NCBI RefSeq assembly: GCF_004115155.1
Contig: NZ_RDSM01000002.1
Span: 682,001 to 746,000, forward strand
Source of the DNA: Granulicella sibirica
GTDB lineage: Bacteria > Acidobacteriota > Terriglobia > Terriglobales > Acidobacteriaceae
DNA: 64,000 nt
Direction of reading: 5' to 3'
In this document: in pieces, positions 1-8,747 of the stretch
How positions within the stretch are numbered: the first letter of the stretch is position 1
Layout: the number at the start of each line of letters is the position of its first letter
Translations under genes and position numbers: made by a program
The notes under the pieces: generated by a model
Databases searched by the model: none
Told to the model about the DNA's origin: nothing
What the model saw: the letters and a program-made list of their open reading frames with translations, nothing else

Positions 1-563
1 AGGGCCACCGTTTCCTGAGTCCAGTCGATGGACTGCCATTCGGGGACGGGTGCGCCGTAGACGAGGCCGCCGTGCATCTGCAGGTCGGCGAGCATGGACA
101 TGCGATCGGCCTTCATGGGATCGAGCAGGCCGGACTCGAGGACCTCGATGACTGGATGGCAGGAGGCGACGGCGGCGAGGACCTCTTCGCGGGTGTAGGG
201 TGTGTCGGAGCGGGGCGGGAGGTCGGCTCCGAGGAGGAAGGCGATCTCGGCTTCGAGACCGCGATAACGCCACTGCGAGCCGGAGAGTAAGGCTCCGGAG
301 GGGGCAATCCAGACTTTGGGCAAGGGGGCGTAGGCGGGCGTGGCCTCGGGATTGGGCGCGCCGATCTTCCAGCCGCCGATGCCGTCTTCCGGCGTGGTGT
401 AGGCCTGGGCGATGAGGCCCTGGACGAAATAGACCTCGTCCATGGTGGTGGGGCGAAGCTCGACGGGAAGGTCGTCGATGAGGACGCCGGTGCGGCGTGC
501 GTCAAGCAGGATGTTCGAGGTTTCGATCAACTGGGCTTCGCGTGGTCCGGTGGGTTCGATCAT
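1..563 (-). CDS. 2-keto-4-pentenoate hydratase-like protein (partial, 3' end outside window)
   Basis: Reading the minus strand from the ATG at 563 gives an uninterrupted frame to the window edge, about 187 codons. The translation has the arrangement of the 2-oxopent-4-enoate hydratase/fumarylacetoacetase fold: an N-terminal helix, then GGWKIGAPN, then a conserved acidic segment LEAEIAFLLG and HPVIEVLES. Family members (MhpD, catechol meta-cleavage, oxaloacetate decarboxylase relatives) act on 2-oxo acids with a divalent metal bound by Glu/Asp residues like those in the EAEI segment. The exact substrate cannot be told. The gene is divergent from ftsQ, with about 240 bp between the two starts. 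The C-terminal part lies beyond base 1, so completeness is unknown. Confidence 0.8.
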   Translation of the reverse strand, partial: MIEPTGPREAQLIETSNILLDARRTGVLIDDLPVELRPTTMDEVYFVQGLIAQAYTTPEDGIGGWKIGAPNPEATPAYAPLPKVWIAPSGALLSGSQWRYRGLEAEIAFLLGADLPPRSDTPYTREEVLAAVASCHPVIEVLESGLLDPMKADRMSMLADLQMHGGLVYGAPVPEWQSIDWTQETVA

Positions 564-803
564 GGGGTGTCGCTCCTGGATATTGTGATGCGCCGGAGTC
601 AGTGTCGCCGATGGGGGTTGGTTCTGTCTCGTCTCCAGGACCGCGACGGGCTGAATGCGCTTTTGGGTGAGTTCCTGTGTGGGTACCCCCTGCCGGTGGC
701 GCTTCGAATGGATCGGCGTCGAGGCTATAGTGAGGGAGATACGGGCCAGGTTGCGGCAGGGTGTGGGTTCGCGGCGGGCGTGCGAAGTCAGGAAGAGTCG
801 ATT

Positions 804-2099
804 ATGGCCATGCAGGCGATCAGAGAAGAACGGTATGCGGACTCGGAGACGGGCAGGGCGGGGCAGCGGATCGGCACCGTTCCGGAACGGAAGCTGCGCC
901 GTGCCTATGGAGAGAGTGCGACCGGTGGCAGCGAGGTTCCGGGTCTCAGCAAGACGCGGCGTTCGGGATTCGGGTCGGGGTTCCGGCTGACATTTCGACG
1001 GGGAGCCGTTCCGAAGACGACGCGGGGGCGGGTGCTGGCGGGGGTGGCGCTGGTTGCGGGGCTCGGTTTGGTGGCGACTGCCGCGTACGAGACCCAGAAG
1101 TTTTTGCTGCATGATGAGCGATTTGTCATTCCGGCGTCTTCGTCGATCCAGATCGAGGGGAACAGCCACCTGACGCGGGCGCAGTTGTTGAGCGTGTTCG
1201 GCGAGGATGTGGAACGGAACGTTTTCAATATCTCGTTGGCGGATCGGCGGGAAGAACTCGAACGTCTGCCGTGGGTGGCGCATGCGACGGTGATGCGCCT
1301 TCTGCCGAATCGGCTGCGGGTGTCGATCGTGGAGCGTACGCCGGTGGCGTTTGTGCGGCAGGGAAGCCAGATCGGGCTGGTGGATAAGAACGGTGTGCTT
1401 CTGGATATGGTCGGCGATTCGGCTTCGGATGCGGCCGACTCGAAGGATTTTGGGAAGCGGTATTCGTTTCCTGTCGTGACGGGGATCAGCGCCGACGAGC
1501 CGCTTTCAGTGCGGGCGGCGCGGATGAAAATCTTCGAGAGGTTCACCGGGGATCTGGACAGCACGAATGAGAACATCTCAGCGAGATTGAGCGAGGTGGA
1601 TCTTTCGAATCCGGAGGATGTGAAGGCGCTCATTCCAGACCAGGCGACGGAGATCATGGTTCATTTTGGGGAAACGGACTTCCTGCAGCGGTACCGGAAG
1701 TTCGAGGAGCAGTTGCCGGGGTGGAGAACGCAGTATCCGAAGCTTGCCTCGGCCGATATGCGCTATGAGCGGCAGGTCGTGCTCGAGATGCAGCAGGGGG
1801 CGGCGATTCCGGTGGCCGGCGGGTCGGGCGAGGTCGGTCCGGCCGCGCATCTGAAGGCTCCCGCGAAGGCGGTGGCTCATCCTGTTACCGCTCATCCTGT
1901 TACCGCTCATCCTGTTACCGTTCATCCTGTTACCGTTCATCCTGTTACCGTTCATCCTGTTACCGTTCATCCTGTTACCGTTCATCCTGTTACCGTTCAT
2001 CCTGTTACCGTTCATCCTGTTACCGTTCATCCTGCCGTGGCAAAGGCGAAGAGTGTTTTTGGGTCGCCGCACTTTCCGGATGCGAAGACGGGGCGGTAA
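804..2099 (+). CDS. ftsQ: Cell division protein FtsQ with HPVT-repeat tail
   Basis: Bitopic inner-membrane divisome protein that bridges FtsA/FtsZ to FtsL/FtsB/FtsW. The open frame starts at 567, but I choose the ATG at 804 because GGAAG lies 8 bases upstream and the earlier codons look non-coding. Predicted product 431 aa: a basic, Ser/Gly-rich cytoplasmic segment, one membrane helix (about 76-95), a POTRA domain (about 114-183, including IQIEGNSHLTRAQLL and LPWVAHATVMRLLPNRLRV), then the FtsQ domain to about 330. Residues 358-410 are a tandem pentapeptide (A/V)HPVT array, absent from ordinary FtsQ. Next gene is ftsA. Family assignment is firm by order and POTRA/FtsQ motifs; the exact start is less sure. 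Confidence 0.9.
   Translation: MAMQAIREERYADSETGRAGQRIGTVPERKLRRAYGESATGGSEVPGLSKTRRSGFGSGFRLTFRRGAVPKTTRGRVLAGVALVAGLGLVATAAYETQKFLLHDERFVIPASSSIQIEGNSHLTRAQLLSVFGEDVERNVFNISLADRREELERLPWVAHATVMRLLPNRLRVSIVERTPVAFVRQGSQIGLVDKNGVLLDMVGDSASDAADSKDFGKRYSFPVVTGISADEPLSVRAARMKIFERFTGDLDSTNENISARLSEVDLSNPEDVKALIPDQATEIMVHFGETDFLQRYRKFEEQLPGWRTQYPKLASADMRYERQVVLEMQQGAAIPVAGGSGEVGPAAHLKAPAKAVAHPVTAHPVTAHPVTVHPVTVHPVTVHPVTVHPVTVHPVTVHPVTVHPVTVHPAVAKAKSVFGSPHFPDAKTGR
1875..2034 (+). repeat. 15-bp in-frame tandem repeat (minisatellite) in ftsQ
   Basis: Ten complete copies of a 15-bp unit plus one partial copy. The first three copies begin GCTCATCC (Ala-His-Pro-Val-Thr) and the following seven begin GTTCATCC (Val-His-Pro-Val-Thr); otherwise the copies are identical at nucleotide level. 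Because the period is a multiple of three, copy-number changes would keep the ftsQ frame. The near-perfect DNA identity, including synonymous positions, suggests recent expansion by slippage. Confidence 0.95.
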
Positions 2100-2223
2100 T
2101 GGGTGGTGGTTCAGGCGGGGCGGCTGGTCCTTTCCGGGATGACGGCCTGATGCGGAGACAGAAGCGGGGACGTCAGCTTATCGTAATCGTGCATGATGAT
2201 GCAGAGACGTAGCAGTGGGGACG

Positions 2224-3432
2224 ATGAATCAGAAGCCTGAAAACCTGATTACGGTGCTGGATGCGGGGAATGCGAAGAGCTGCGTGCTGGTGGCCGAGGT
2301 CGCCGACGGTGTGCTGCGGTATCGCGGGCATGGCATCGAGGTGTCGCGTGGGATGCGCAAGGGGCTGATCGCGGAGCTTGGGCCGGCGGCTGAGGCGATC
2401 AACCGGGCGGCGCTAACGGCGGAGCGGCTGGCACGGGCGGGGATCGAGTCGTGCGTTGTCGGGATTGGCGGGGCGCATGTGAAGGGGATCAACAGCCGGG
2501 GCGGCATTTCGATGGGAAGCCGGATGCGCGAGATTACGCGCGAGGAGGTTCGGGCGGCGGTTGACCGGGCGCGTTCGATTGCACTGCCGCCGGACCGGGA
2601 GGTACTTCATCTTCTGCCGCAGGAGTTCATCCTCGACGACCAGGCGGGGATTCACGATCCGGTGGGGATGGTGGGGAACAAGCTTGAGGTGAATCTGCAT
2701 CTTTCTACCTGCTCGGGTGGGGTGGCGCAGAGCGTGATTACGTGCGCGAACCGGGCAGGGCTCGAGGTGACGGATACGGTGTATGAGGGGATCGCGTCGG
2801 CGGAGGCTGTACTTTCAGCCGACGAGCGTGAGCTTGGGGTGTGCGTCGCGGATATTGGGGCTAGTACGACCGAGCTGGCTGTGTTCTTTGAGGGGTCGAT
2901 CGCGCACACGGCTGTCATTCCACTTGGCGGGGATCACTTCACGAACGACCTTGCGGTCGGACTGCATGTGACGGTCGAAGAAGCGGAAGAGTTGAAGAAG
3001 GTGTACGGAAACTGCGTGGTGACGTCCGTGCCGCAGTTGAACGAGATCGAGATCGGGCGAGAGCAGCCGAGGCTGGTGCGGCAGAGGTTTCTGGCCGAGA
3101 TTCTGGAGCCGAGGGCGCGGGAGCTGTTCACGATGCTGCGCGACAACCTGCGGCAGGGTGGGGTGCTGGAGGCGCTTGGGGCTGGATGCGTCCTGACTGG
3201 CGGGGGGGCGCGGATGGTGGGGTTGCAGGATAACGCGGAGAGCCTGCTGCGCGTGCCGGTGCGGATCGGGTTGCCGGTGCCGATGTCGAGGATGCCGGCG
3301 GAGCTGGCGGGGCCGGAGTTCGCGACGGCGGTTGGGATGCTGCTCTATACCCATCGGACGCAGATCCGGCGGGCGCACGAGACGCAGGGGTTCCGGGCCA
3401 AGCTGCGTGGGATCTTTGCGGGAAATGCCTAG
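2224..3432 (+). CDS. ftsA: Cell division protein FtsA
   Basis: Actin-like ATPase that tethers FtsZ filaments to the membrane and recruits later divisome proteins. Product about 402 aa from ATG 2224; a GTG three codons upstream (2215) is an alternative start. The translation opens with the phosphate-1 motif (ITVLDAGNAKSCVLV). It continues with a region matching the SHS2/1C domain (about 85-165) and the phosphate-2 motif (VADIGASTTELAVF), and has the adenosine motif LTGGGARMVGL near residue 325. The C-terminus (FRAKLRGIFAGNA) can form a short basic amphipathic helix, as expected for membrane binding. It lies between ftsQ and ftsZ; the 244-bp gap to ftsZ may carry a separate ftsZ promoter. Confidence 0.95.
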   Translation: MNQKPENLITVLDAGNAKSCVLVAEVADGVLRYRGHGIEVSRGMRKGLIAELGPAAEAINRAALTAERLARAGIESCVVGIGGAHVKGINSRGGISMGSRMREITREEVRAAVDRARSIALPPDREVLHLLPQEFILDDQAGIHDPVGMVGNKLEVNLHLSTCSGGVAQSVITCANRAGLEVTDTVYEGIASAEAVLSADERELGVCVADIGASTTELAVFFEGSIAHTAVIPLGGDHFTNDLAVGLHVTVEEAEELKKVYGNCVVTSVPQLNEIEIGREQPRLVRQRFLAEILEPRARELFTMLRDNLRQGGVLEALGAGCVLTGGGARMVGLQDNAESLLRVPVRIGLPVPMSRMPAELAGPEFATAVGMLLYTHRTQIRRAHETQGFRAKLRGIFAGNA

Positions 3433-3676
3433 GTCGTCGAATCGGGACTGATTCCAGGAAACGATGCGTCTCTTTGTCCTGGATGGAGCATCCAGGTTAT
3501 AGGTACGGGCTCGGGCATTAGACTTTAGTTGTAGAGCAACGGTCTGACAGGCTGAAATGAAGCTTGTGGAATCGAGTTGGGTACCTCGCATTCGAGCTTT
3601 CGCTTCTCCTCGACCATTGGCGATGACAGAATCAGATCACGGAATCACGGGTTTAGGCCCCTTAGGAGTATGAGAC

Positions 3677-6091
3677 ATGTCGAATGCAGCGGATGACCTT
3701 CGGATTCACTTCCACGACGAAACGCCGCGCGGGGCGCGGATCAAGGTCATCGGGGTCGGCGGCGGCGGAAACAACGCCGTGAACCGGATGATCGCGGCGA
3801 AGGTGGAAGGCGTCGAGTTCATCGTGGCGAACACGGATGCGCAGGCGCTGGAGATGTCGAATGCACCGGTGAAGCTGCAGCTTGGGGTGAAGCTGACGAG
3901 CGGGCTGGGAGCAGGGTCGAACCCCGATGTGGGGCGGCGGGCCGCGCTTGAGGATTCGGACAAGATTATCGAGGCGCTCGAGGGCGCGGACATGGTGTTT
4001 GTGACCACGGGGCTTGGCGGCGGAACCGGGACGGGTGCGGCTCCGGTGATCGCGTCGCTGGCTTCAGAGATGGGTGCGCTGACGGTTGCGGTGGTGACCA
4101 GGCCGTTCCTGTTCGAAGGCAAGCGGCGCATGATGCAGGCGGAACGCGGCATGCAGGAGCTTCTGGACTCGGTCGATACGGTGATCGTGATTCCGAACGA
4201 GAAGCTGCTTGCAGTGGCCAAGGACGCGGGCTTCTTCGAGAGTTTCCGCATTGCGGACGATGTGCTGCGGCAGGGCGTGCAGGGAATTTCGGACATTATT
4301 ACGATTCCAGGCGTCATCAACCGGGACTTCGCCGACGTGAAGACGACCATGGCCGGCATGGGCTATGCCGTGATGGGTACGGCGATGCGATCGGGTGGAA
4401 ACCGGGCGGCGGACGCGGCGATTGCGGCAATGGCGTCTCCTCTGCTCGAGGCGGGGGCTATTGACGGCGCGCGCGGGATTTTGATCAACATCACGGGGTC
4501 GAGCAGTCTGCGACTCAGCGAGGTCAATGAAGCTTCGTCGATCATCCAGAACGCGGCGCATGAGGACGCGAACATCATCTTCGGCGCGGTGCTGGATGAG
4601 TCGATGGGCGACGATGTGAAGATTACGGTGATCGCGACCGGCTTCCGGCAGGACTCGCACCCGCAAAGGCGCGAGAGGATGCTGGCGGAGGTGATGCTGC
4701 CGACGCACCGGGCGGCCGAGGTTCCGATCACTCCGCGTGCTGAAGCTTCCGCACCGGCTGTGGAAGCGCCTGAGCCTGCGGAATTTGCGGGTGAGATCAA
4801 AGAGGAAGAGGAGGCGGCTGCTCCCGCCGCTCTTTCTGCCCCCGAGCCTGTTGAAGAGGCTGTTGCGGCTGAGCCTGAGCCGGTCGCGGCTGCTCCGGAA
4901 CCTGAGGCGGCCGCTGCGTCGGCCGTACCTGAAACTGTTTCGGCGGCACCCGCGCCCGAACCTGCTCCAGCACAACCGGCTGCTTCGGCTTCGCCCGAGC
5001 CGGTCGTGGCAGCGCCCGAACCTGTGCATCAGCCTGCTCCGGCTGAGCCAGTACCGGCTGCGCCTTCCTTCGAGCCTGCAGCTCCTGTCGAACTGGCTAC
5101 GCTGCTCGAGTCAGCACCTTCTGTCGAACCGGCTGCAACGGATGCCCCTGCGCTTATCGCCGCAGCACCTGTAGCTGAGCCTGCACCTGTTCCGCAAACC
5201 GCTCCGGCTGCGGCTGAGCCGTTAGCGGCTACACCACAGCCTCCGCCAGCTCCTGCTGCTCCCGTGGTTCCGGCACCTGTACCGGCGGAGCCGGTGGCGG
5301 CTGTTGCTCCGGTTCCCGTTCCTCCATCCGCTCCCCCTATCATCATGGCGCATCAGCTTCCCGAGCCTGAGGATGCCAACGTCGTGCGTGAACGGTACGA
5401 ACTGACTGCTCTGGAAGAGGAGGCTCCGCATTGGGAGCCGGAGGGATCTGAGTTCAGCTCGGCCTCGAATATTGAGGCGGATTTTGATGAGGAGTTCGCC
5501 CCCGCAGTGGAGGACGAGTATGTTCCGACGCCGGTAGTCACCACCACGCCTGTCGCAGCTGCCCCGGCGCCGATTCCAATGGTGCCTCCGGTGGCCGCTC
5601 CGGCACCTGTGGCGGTTGCTCCTGCACCTGCTCCGGCCCCGGCCCCGCCCGCGCCGCCGATCACGTCCGCCCCACCGGTTGCGGCCCAGGCACCTCCCCC
5701 CGTCGCACCGCCAGCCCCACAGCCTCCACCGCGTCCAGCGGCGGCTTCGCTTGTTCCGGAGCGGGTTCCGATGCGGGAACAAGCGAGAGAGCCGCAGTTG
5801 AAGCCGGTTTCGGCGTCCGTTTTCGATGATGATTTCTTCCGGCCTTCGTTTATCCGTGGAGCGCGTCCGGCGGAGCCGCCAGTCGAGGCTGCCCCGGCTC
5901 GTGCTCAGGAGGACTACGAGATTCCCAAGCCACTGCGTGCGCAGTATGCCGAGTCGAGACTGAACGCTCCGGGGTCAGCTCCGGTCGAACCGACGGTGCG
6001 TGTGCCATCGTTCGCAGGTGGCCAATCCGTGGTTCCGAGCCCCGATTCGGATGAGCTGGATATTCCGGCGTTTCTACGGCGGGGGAACTAG
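3677..6091 (+). CDS. ftsZ: Cell division protein FtsZ with very long Pro/Ala-rich linker
   Basis: Tubulin-like GTPase that polymerises into the Z ring. AGGAG lies 8 bases before the ATG. The globular GTPase/C-terminal core is residues 1 to about 335, with the [11 protein letters not shown] loop at 28-38 and the tubulin signature GLGGGTGTG at 112-120. The last 12 residues ([12 protein letters not shown]) are the classical C-terminal peptide that binds FtsA and other partners. Between them lies a disordered linker of roughly 450 residues, dominated by Pro, Ala, Val and Glu. This makes the protein 804 aa against about 350-500 in most bacteria. The conserved tip shows that the extension is a true linker and not a read-through fusion. 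Confidence 0.96.
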   Translation: MSNAADDLRIHFHDETPRGARIKVIGVGGGGNNAVNRMIAAKVEGVEFIVANTDAQALEMSNAPVKLQLGVKLTSGLGAGSNPDVGRRAALEDSDKIIEALEGADMVFVTTGLGGGTGTGAAPVIASLASEMGALTVAVVTRPFLFEGKRRMMQAERGMQELLDSVDTVIVIPNEKLLAVAKDAGFFESFRIADDVLRQGVQGISDIITIPGVINRDFADVKTTMAGMGYAVMGTAMRSGGNRAADAAIAAMASPLLEAGAIDGARGILINITGSSSLRLSEVNEASSIIQNAAHEDANIIFGAVLDESMGDDVKITVIATGFRQDSHPQRRERMLAEVMLPTHRAAEVPITPRAEASAPAVEAPEPAEFAGEIKEEEEAAAPAALSAPEPVEEAVAAEPEPVAAAPEPEAAAASAVPETVSAAPAPEPAPAQPAASASPEPVVAAPEPVHQPAPAEPVPAAPSFEPAAPVELATLLESAPSVEPAATDAPALIAAAPVAEPAPVPQTAPAAAEPLAATPQPPPAPAAPVVPAPVPAEPVAAVAPVPVPPSAPPIIMAHQLPEPEDANVVRERYELTALEEEAPHWEPEGSEFSSASNIEADFDEEFAPAVEDEYVPTPVVTTTPVAAAPAPIPMVPPVAAPAPVAVAPAPAPAPAPPAPPITSAPPVAAQAPPPVAPPAPQPPPRPAAASLVPERVPMREQAREPQLKPVSASVFDDDFFRPSFIRGARPAEPPVEAAPARAQEDYEIPKPLRAQYAESRLNAPGSAPVEPTVRVPSFAGGQSVVPSPDSDELDIPAFLRRGN

Positions 6092-6198
6092 ACGTATTGT
6101 TAGGCCAGGTTGGATGGAACCTCGACGCTTTGGCAGGGAACGTGCTTTCTCCTGGTCGTGTGTACGGTCATATTGGCGATGGATTAGAGGGATAGTGA

Positions 6199-7497
6199 AT
6201 GACGGATCTCTGCGGGCGATGTTTTGCGGCGGTGCTTGGCCTGGTTTTGATGTTCGGAGGTTTGGGCGAGGCGTTTGCGGCCAAACATAAGCCCGCGCCT
6301 CGGGCGGCCATGAAAGCGTCGAAGACGGCTCGGTCTGCTCATCCCGTCCATCCTGCGCGTGCCGCCGTTGGACGCCGCGCTGTACATGCGATCCCGGTTC
6401 GGGGAAGAGCGGTGCGGGGCGGCCATGGACGCGGAGCTGGCCCGGTGGTTGCGGTGCGGCGGTCGCGTTTTACCGAGCGATTTACAGCTAGCTCCTTTGC
6501 CGACAATCTGACCGCAGGTGACGTAACCACGGGCGAAGATCCAGTCGTCCGGGCAGCGGCTATCGAGGCGCTCGGCAATATGAACGGTACCGCGCTGGCG
6601 ATCGATCCTTCTAGTGGCCGCATCCTGGCGATGGTGAACCAGAAGCTGGCACTTTCTCCGGGTGCTGAGCCGTGCTCGACAATCAAGCTTTCGGTTGCGC
6701 TTGCGGCGCTCGAGGAGGGAATCGTCAAGCGGGATACTCCGGTCAGTCTTGGGGGTGGCTATCACCTCACGCTCACCGAGGCGCTCGCGCACTCGAACAA
6801 TCTTTATTTCGAAACGCTTGGGCGGTCGCTTGGCTTTGAGCGCGTGAAGCACTATGCGAACCAGTTCGGACTTGGCGAACTGGCCGGGTACAAAATCGAG
6901 GGCGAGCAGCTTGGACGGTATCCTGACCAGGAGCTTCCGAAGGCGCAGGGTGGCGTGGGGCGGATGTGCTCGTTTGGTGAGAGCGTGTCGATGACGCCAC
7001 TGCAGCTTGGGGCGCTCGTGTCGGCGATCGCGAATGGCGGGACGCTCTACTATCTGCAGCATCCGCAGGCTCAGGAGGACATCGCCTCGTTCGAACCGAA
7101 GGTGAAGCGGATTCTCGATATTGCGCCTCTGATTCCGGAGATGAAGCCCGGGATGGAAGCGGTGGTGCAGTATGGGACCGCTCGGTCGCTCCGTGCTAAC
7201 TTTCGTGAGTTTCCAGTGATGGGGAAGACGGGGACGTGCTCGAACAACGGAACGCGGTACGGTTGGTTCGGGTCGTTCGCCGATACCCCGACCGGGCGAA
7301 TCGTCACGGTGATCTTCCTGGAGGGCGGTCGGCCTACCTTTGGACCGAAAGCGGCGGAGTTGACGGGGCAATTCTATCGGTCTCTCTCGGCGCGGAACTA
7401 CTTTACGCCGAAGCCCGGCTTTACTCCCATGGTTACGCCGGCTACTCCGACGGTGACACCGATGTCGGAGGGAAGCCCGGTTGCGGGAACACGGTAA
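6199..7497 (+). CDS. Penicillin-binding protein, transpeptidase domain only
   Basis: Exported D,D-transpeptidase-like enzyme. The 432-aa product has an N-terminal signal sequence (about 1-27), a basic linker and a single penicillin-binding transpeptidase domain. The three catalytic motifs are present: S160-T-I-K163, S199-N-N201 and K343-T-G345. It lacks the N-terminal dimerisation domain of class B PBPs (FtsI, MrdA) and any glycosyltransferase domain. It starts 107 bp after ftsZ with GAGG before the ATG, so co-transcription with the division genes is plausible, and a terminator follows. It could be a stand-alone cross-linking enzyme or a beta-lactam-sensing relative; the context favours peptidoglycan work at the septum. 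Confidence 0.85.
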   Translation: MTDLCGRCFAAVLGLVLMFGGLGEAFAAKHKPAPRAAMKASKTARSAHPVHPARAAVGRRAVHAIPVRGRAVRGGHGRGAGPVVAVRRSRFTERFTASSFADNLTAGDVTTGEDPVVRAAAIEALGNMNGTALAIDPSSGRILAMVNQKLALSPGAEPCSTIKLSVALAALEEGIVKRDTPVSLGGGYHLTLTEALAHSNNLYFETLGRSLGFERVKHYANQFGLGELAGYKIEGEQLGRYPDQELPKAQGGVGRMCSFGESVSMTPLQLGALVSAIANGGTLYYLQHPQAQEDIASFEPKVKRILDIAPLIPEMKPGMEAVVQYGTARSLRANFREFPVMGKTGTCSNNGTRYGWFGSFADTPTGRIVTVIFLEGGRPTFGPKAAELTGQFYRSLSARNYFTPKPGFTPMVTPATPTVTPMSEGSPVAGTR

Positions 7498-7515
7498 CGT
7501 TTCTGTCTAGCGGCG

Positions 7516-7543
7516 AGGCTCCCATGAGTAGGAGCCTTTGTTG
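7516..7543 (+). terminator. Rho-independent terminator after the division block
   Basis: Perfect 7-bp stem AGGCTCC (7516-7522) / GGAGCCT (7531-7537) with an 8-base loop, followed by TTGTTGT. It lies 18 bases after the stop of the transpeptidase gene. Confidence 0.7.
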
Positions 7544-7656
7544 TATCTGGGTGCCGGGTCTTCGACCAGCTCGTTTGCGTCTAAGTGTCTAGAAGCTTGC
7601 GGCTTGGCCGTGAGGGTTCGGGAGGCGACATACCCCTGCCCGGGCACGAGGGATTC

Positions 7657-8700
7657 ATGCTGATCGACGTGCGCTTTCGCCTGCTTCTTCTTCTTTGCCT
7701 TCTACCGGCCTCCTCGGCGATGGCGCAACAGCCGGAAGTTGCCGCTCATCCGGATAAGGGGAGGATCAGCCTTGACGTCGTGGTTGCGGCTAAGAACGGA
7801 CCACCCGTTGCGGGGCTGGAGCAGGGGGATTTCCTTCTGACCGACAACAAGACGGCGAGGCCGATGACTTCATTCCGAGCGATGGCCCGCGGGCAGGAGC
7901 CGGTGGAGGTCGTTCTGCTGATCGACGCCGTGAACACGAACTACGAGCATGTGAGCTACGAACGGCAGCAGATCGACCAGTTTTTGAAAGCGAACGGCGG
8001 GAAGCTGGAGCTCCCGACGGCTCTGGCAATCTTTACGGATACCGGAAGCCAGATGCAGCAGACATTCTCCAGGGACGGAAATTCCCTGGCTGACTCGCTG
8101 GATCACCAGACGATCGGCCTGAGGGAAATCCGACGGTCGGCGGGCTTCTATGGGGCGGAGGATCGACTGCAACTGTCGCTCGAGGCGCTTCGGCAGTTGA
8201 TGGCGCGCGAAGGGCCTCGTCCCGGACGGAAGCTCGTTCTGTGGGTCTCGCCCGGGTGGCCGCTGCTTTCGGGAGCAGGTGTCGATCTTTCGATGAAGGA
8301 GCGCGAACGCATCTTTCGGACAATCGTCGATACCTCGACCGCGATGCGCGAGGCCGGAATTACTCTCTACAATCTGAACCCGCTTGGTCCGACGGAGAAT
8401 CTCTCGGCAGCCTTCTACTACGAGAACTACCTGAAGGGGGTACCCAATTCGGGAAAGACGGATCTGGGAGACCTGGGTCTACAAGTGCTGGCGCGGCAGA
8501 GCGGCGGCCTTACGCTGACCTCGAGCAACGATGTCAGGGCAATGCTCCAGAAAGCCGTCTCGGATACGGACGCCTACTACCAGATATCGTTCGAACCGGC
8601 TCCGGCGGACAAGCCAGATGAATATCACCACATCGAGGTGAAGGTGGAGAAGCCTGGGCTCATTGCGCGGACGCGGGATGGATATTACGCGCAGCCCTAA
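7657..8700 (+). CDS. VWFA-related secreted protein (acidobacterial type)
   Basis: Secreted protein with a von Willebrand factor A-like domain of the kind expanded in Acidobacteria. I start at ATG 7657 because GAGGG lies 4 bases upstream and a clear signal peptide follows (leucine-rich core ending SSAMAQQ). Product about 347 aa. The mature part begins with a beta-rich segment (ISLDVVVAAKNGPPVAGL, DFLLTDNK) and then a Rossmann-like VWA fold opening VEVVLLIDAVN, where a MIDAS would normally read DxSxS. Here it reads D-A-V-N, so metal binding is doubtful. The end (DAYYQISFEP) is also typical of the family. Function unknown. It stands alone between a terminator and the nnr gene. Confidence 0.8.
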   Translation: MLIDVRFRLLLLLCLLPASSAMAQQPEVAAHPDKGRISLDVVVAAKNGPPVAGLEQGDFLLTDNKTARPMTSFRAMARGQEPVEVVLLIDAVNTNYEHVSYERQQIDQFLKANGGKLELPTALAIFTDTGSQMQQTFSRDGNSLADSLDHQTIGLREIRRSAGFYGAEDRLQLSLEALRQLMAREGPRPGRKLVLWVSPGWPLLSGAGVDLSMKERERIFRTIVDTSTAMREAGITLYNLNPLGPTENLSAAFYYENYLKGVPNSGKTDLGDLGLQVLARQSGGLTLTSSNDVRAMLQKAVSDTDAYYQISFEPAPADKPDEYHHIEVKVEKPGLIARTRDGYYAQP

Positions 8701-8747
8701 ACCAGGACGCGCATCGCCGGTTTCCTTCATCATAGAGATGAGGATTT

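Noticed and set aside
567..803. N-terminal extension of ftsQ by 79 codons
   Set aside because: Open but with odd composition, no ribosome site at 567, and a good site before 804.
1875..2034. CRISPR-like array
   Set aside because: Units are contiguous 15-bp coding repeats without spacers.
6184..7371. 395-codon minus-strand frame opposite the PBP gene
   Set aside because: Low-complexity Arg/His-rich translation with no domain; the plus strand encodes intact catalytic motifs.
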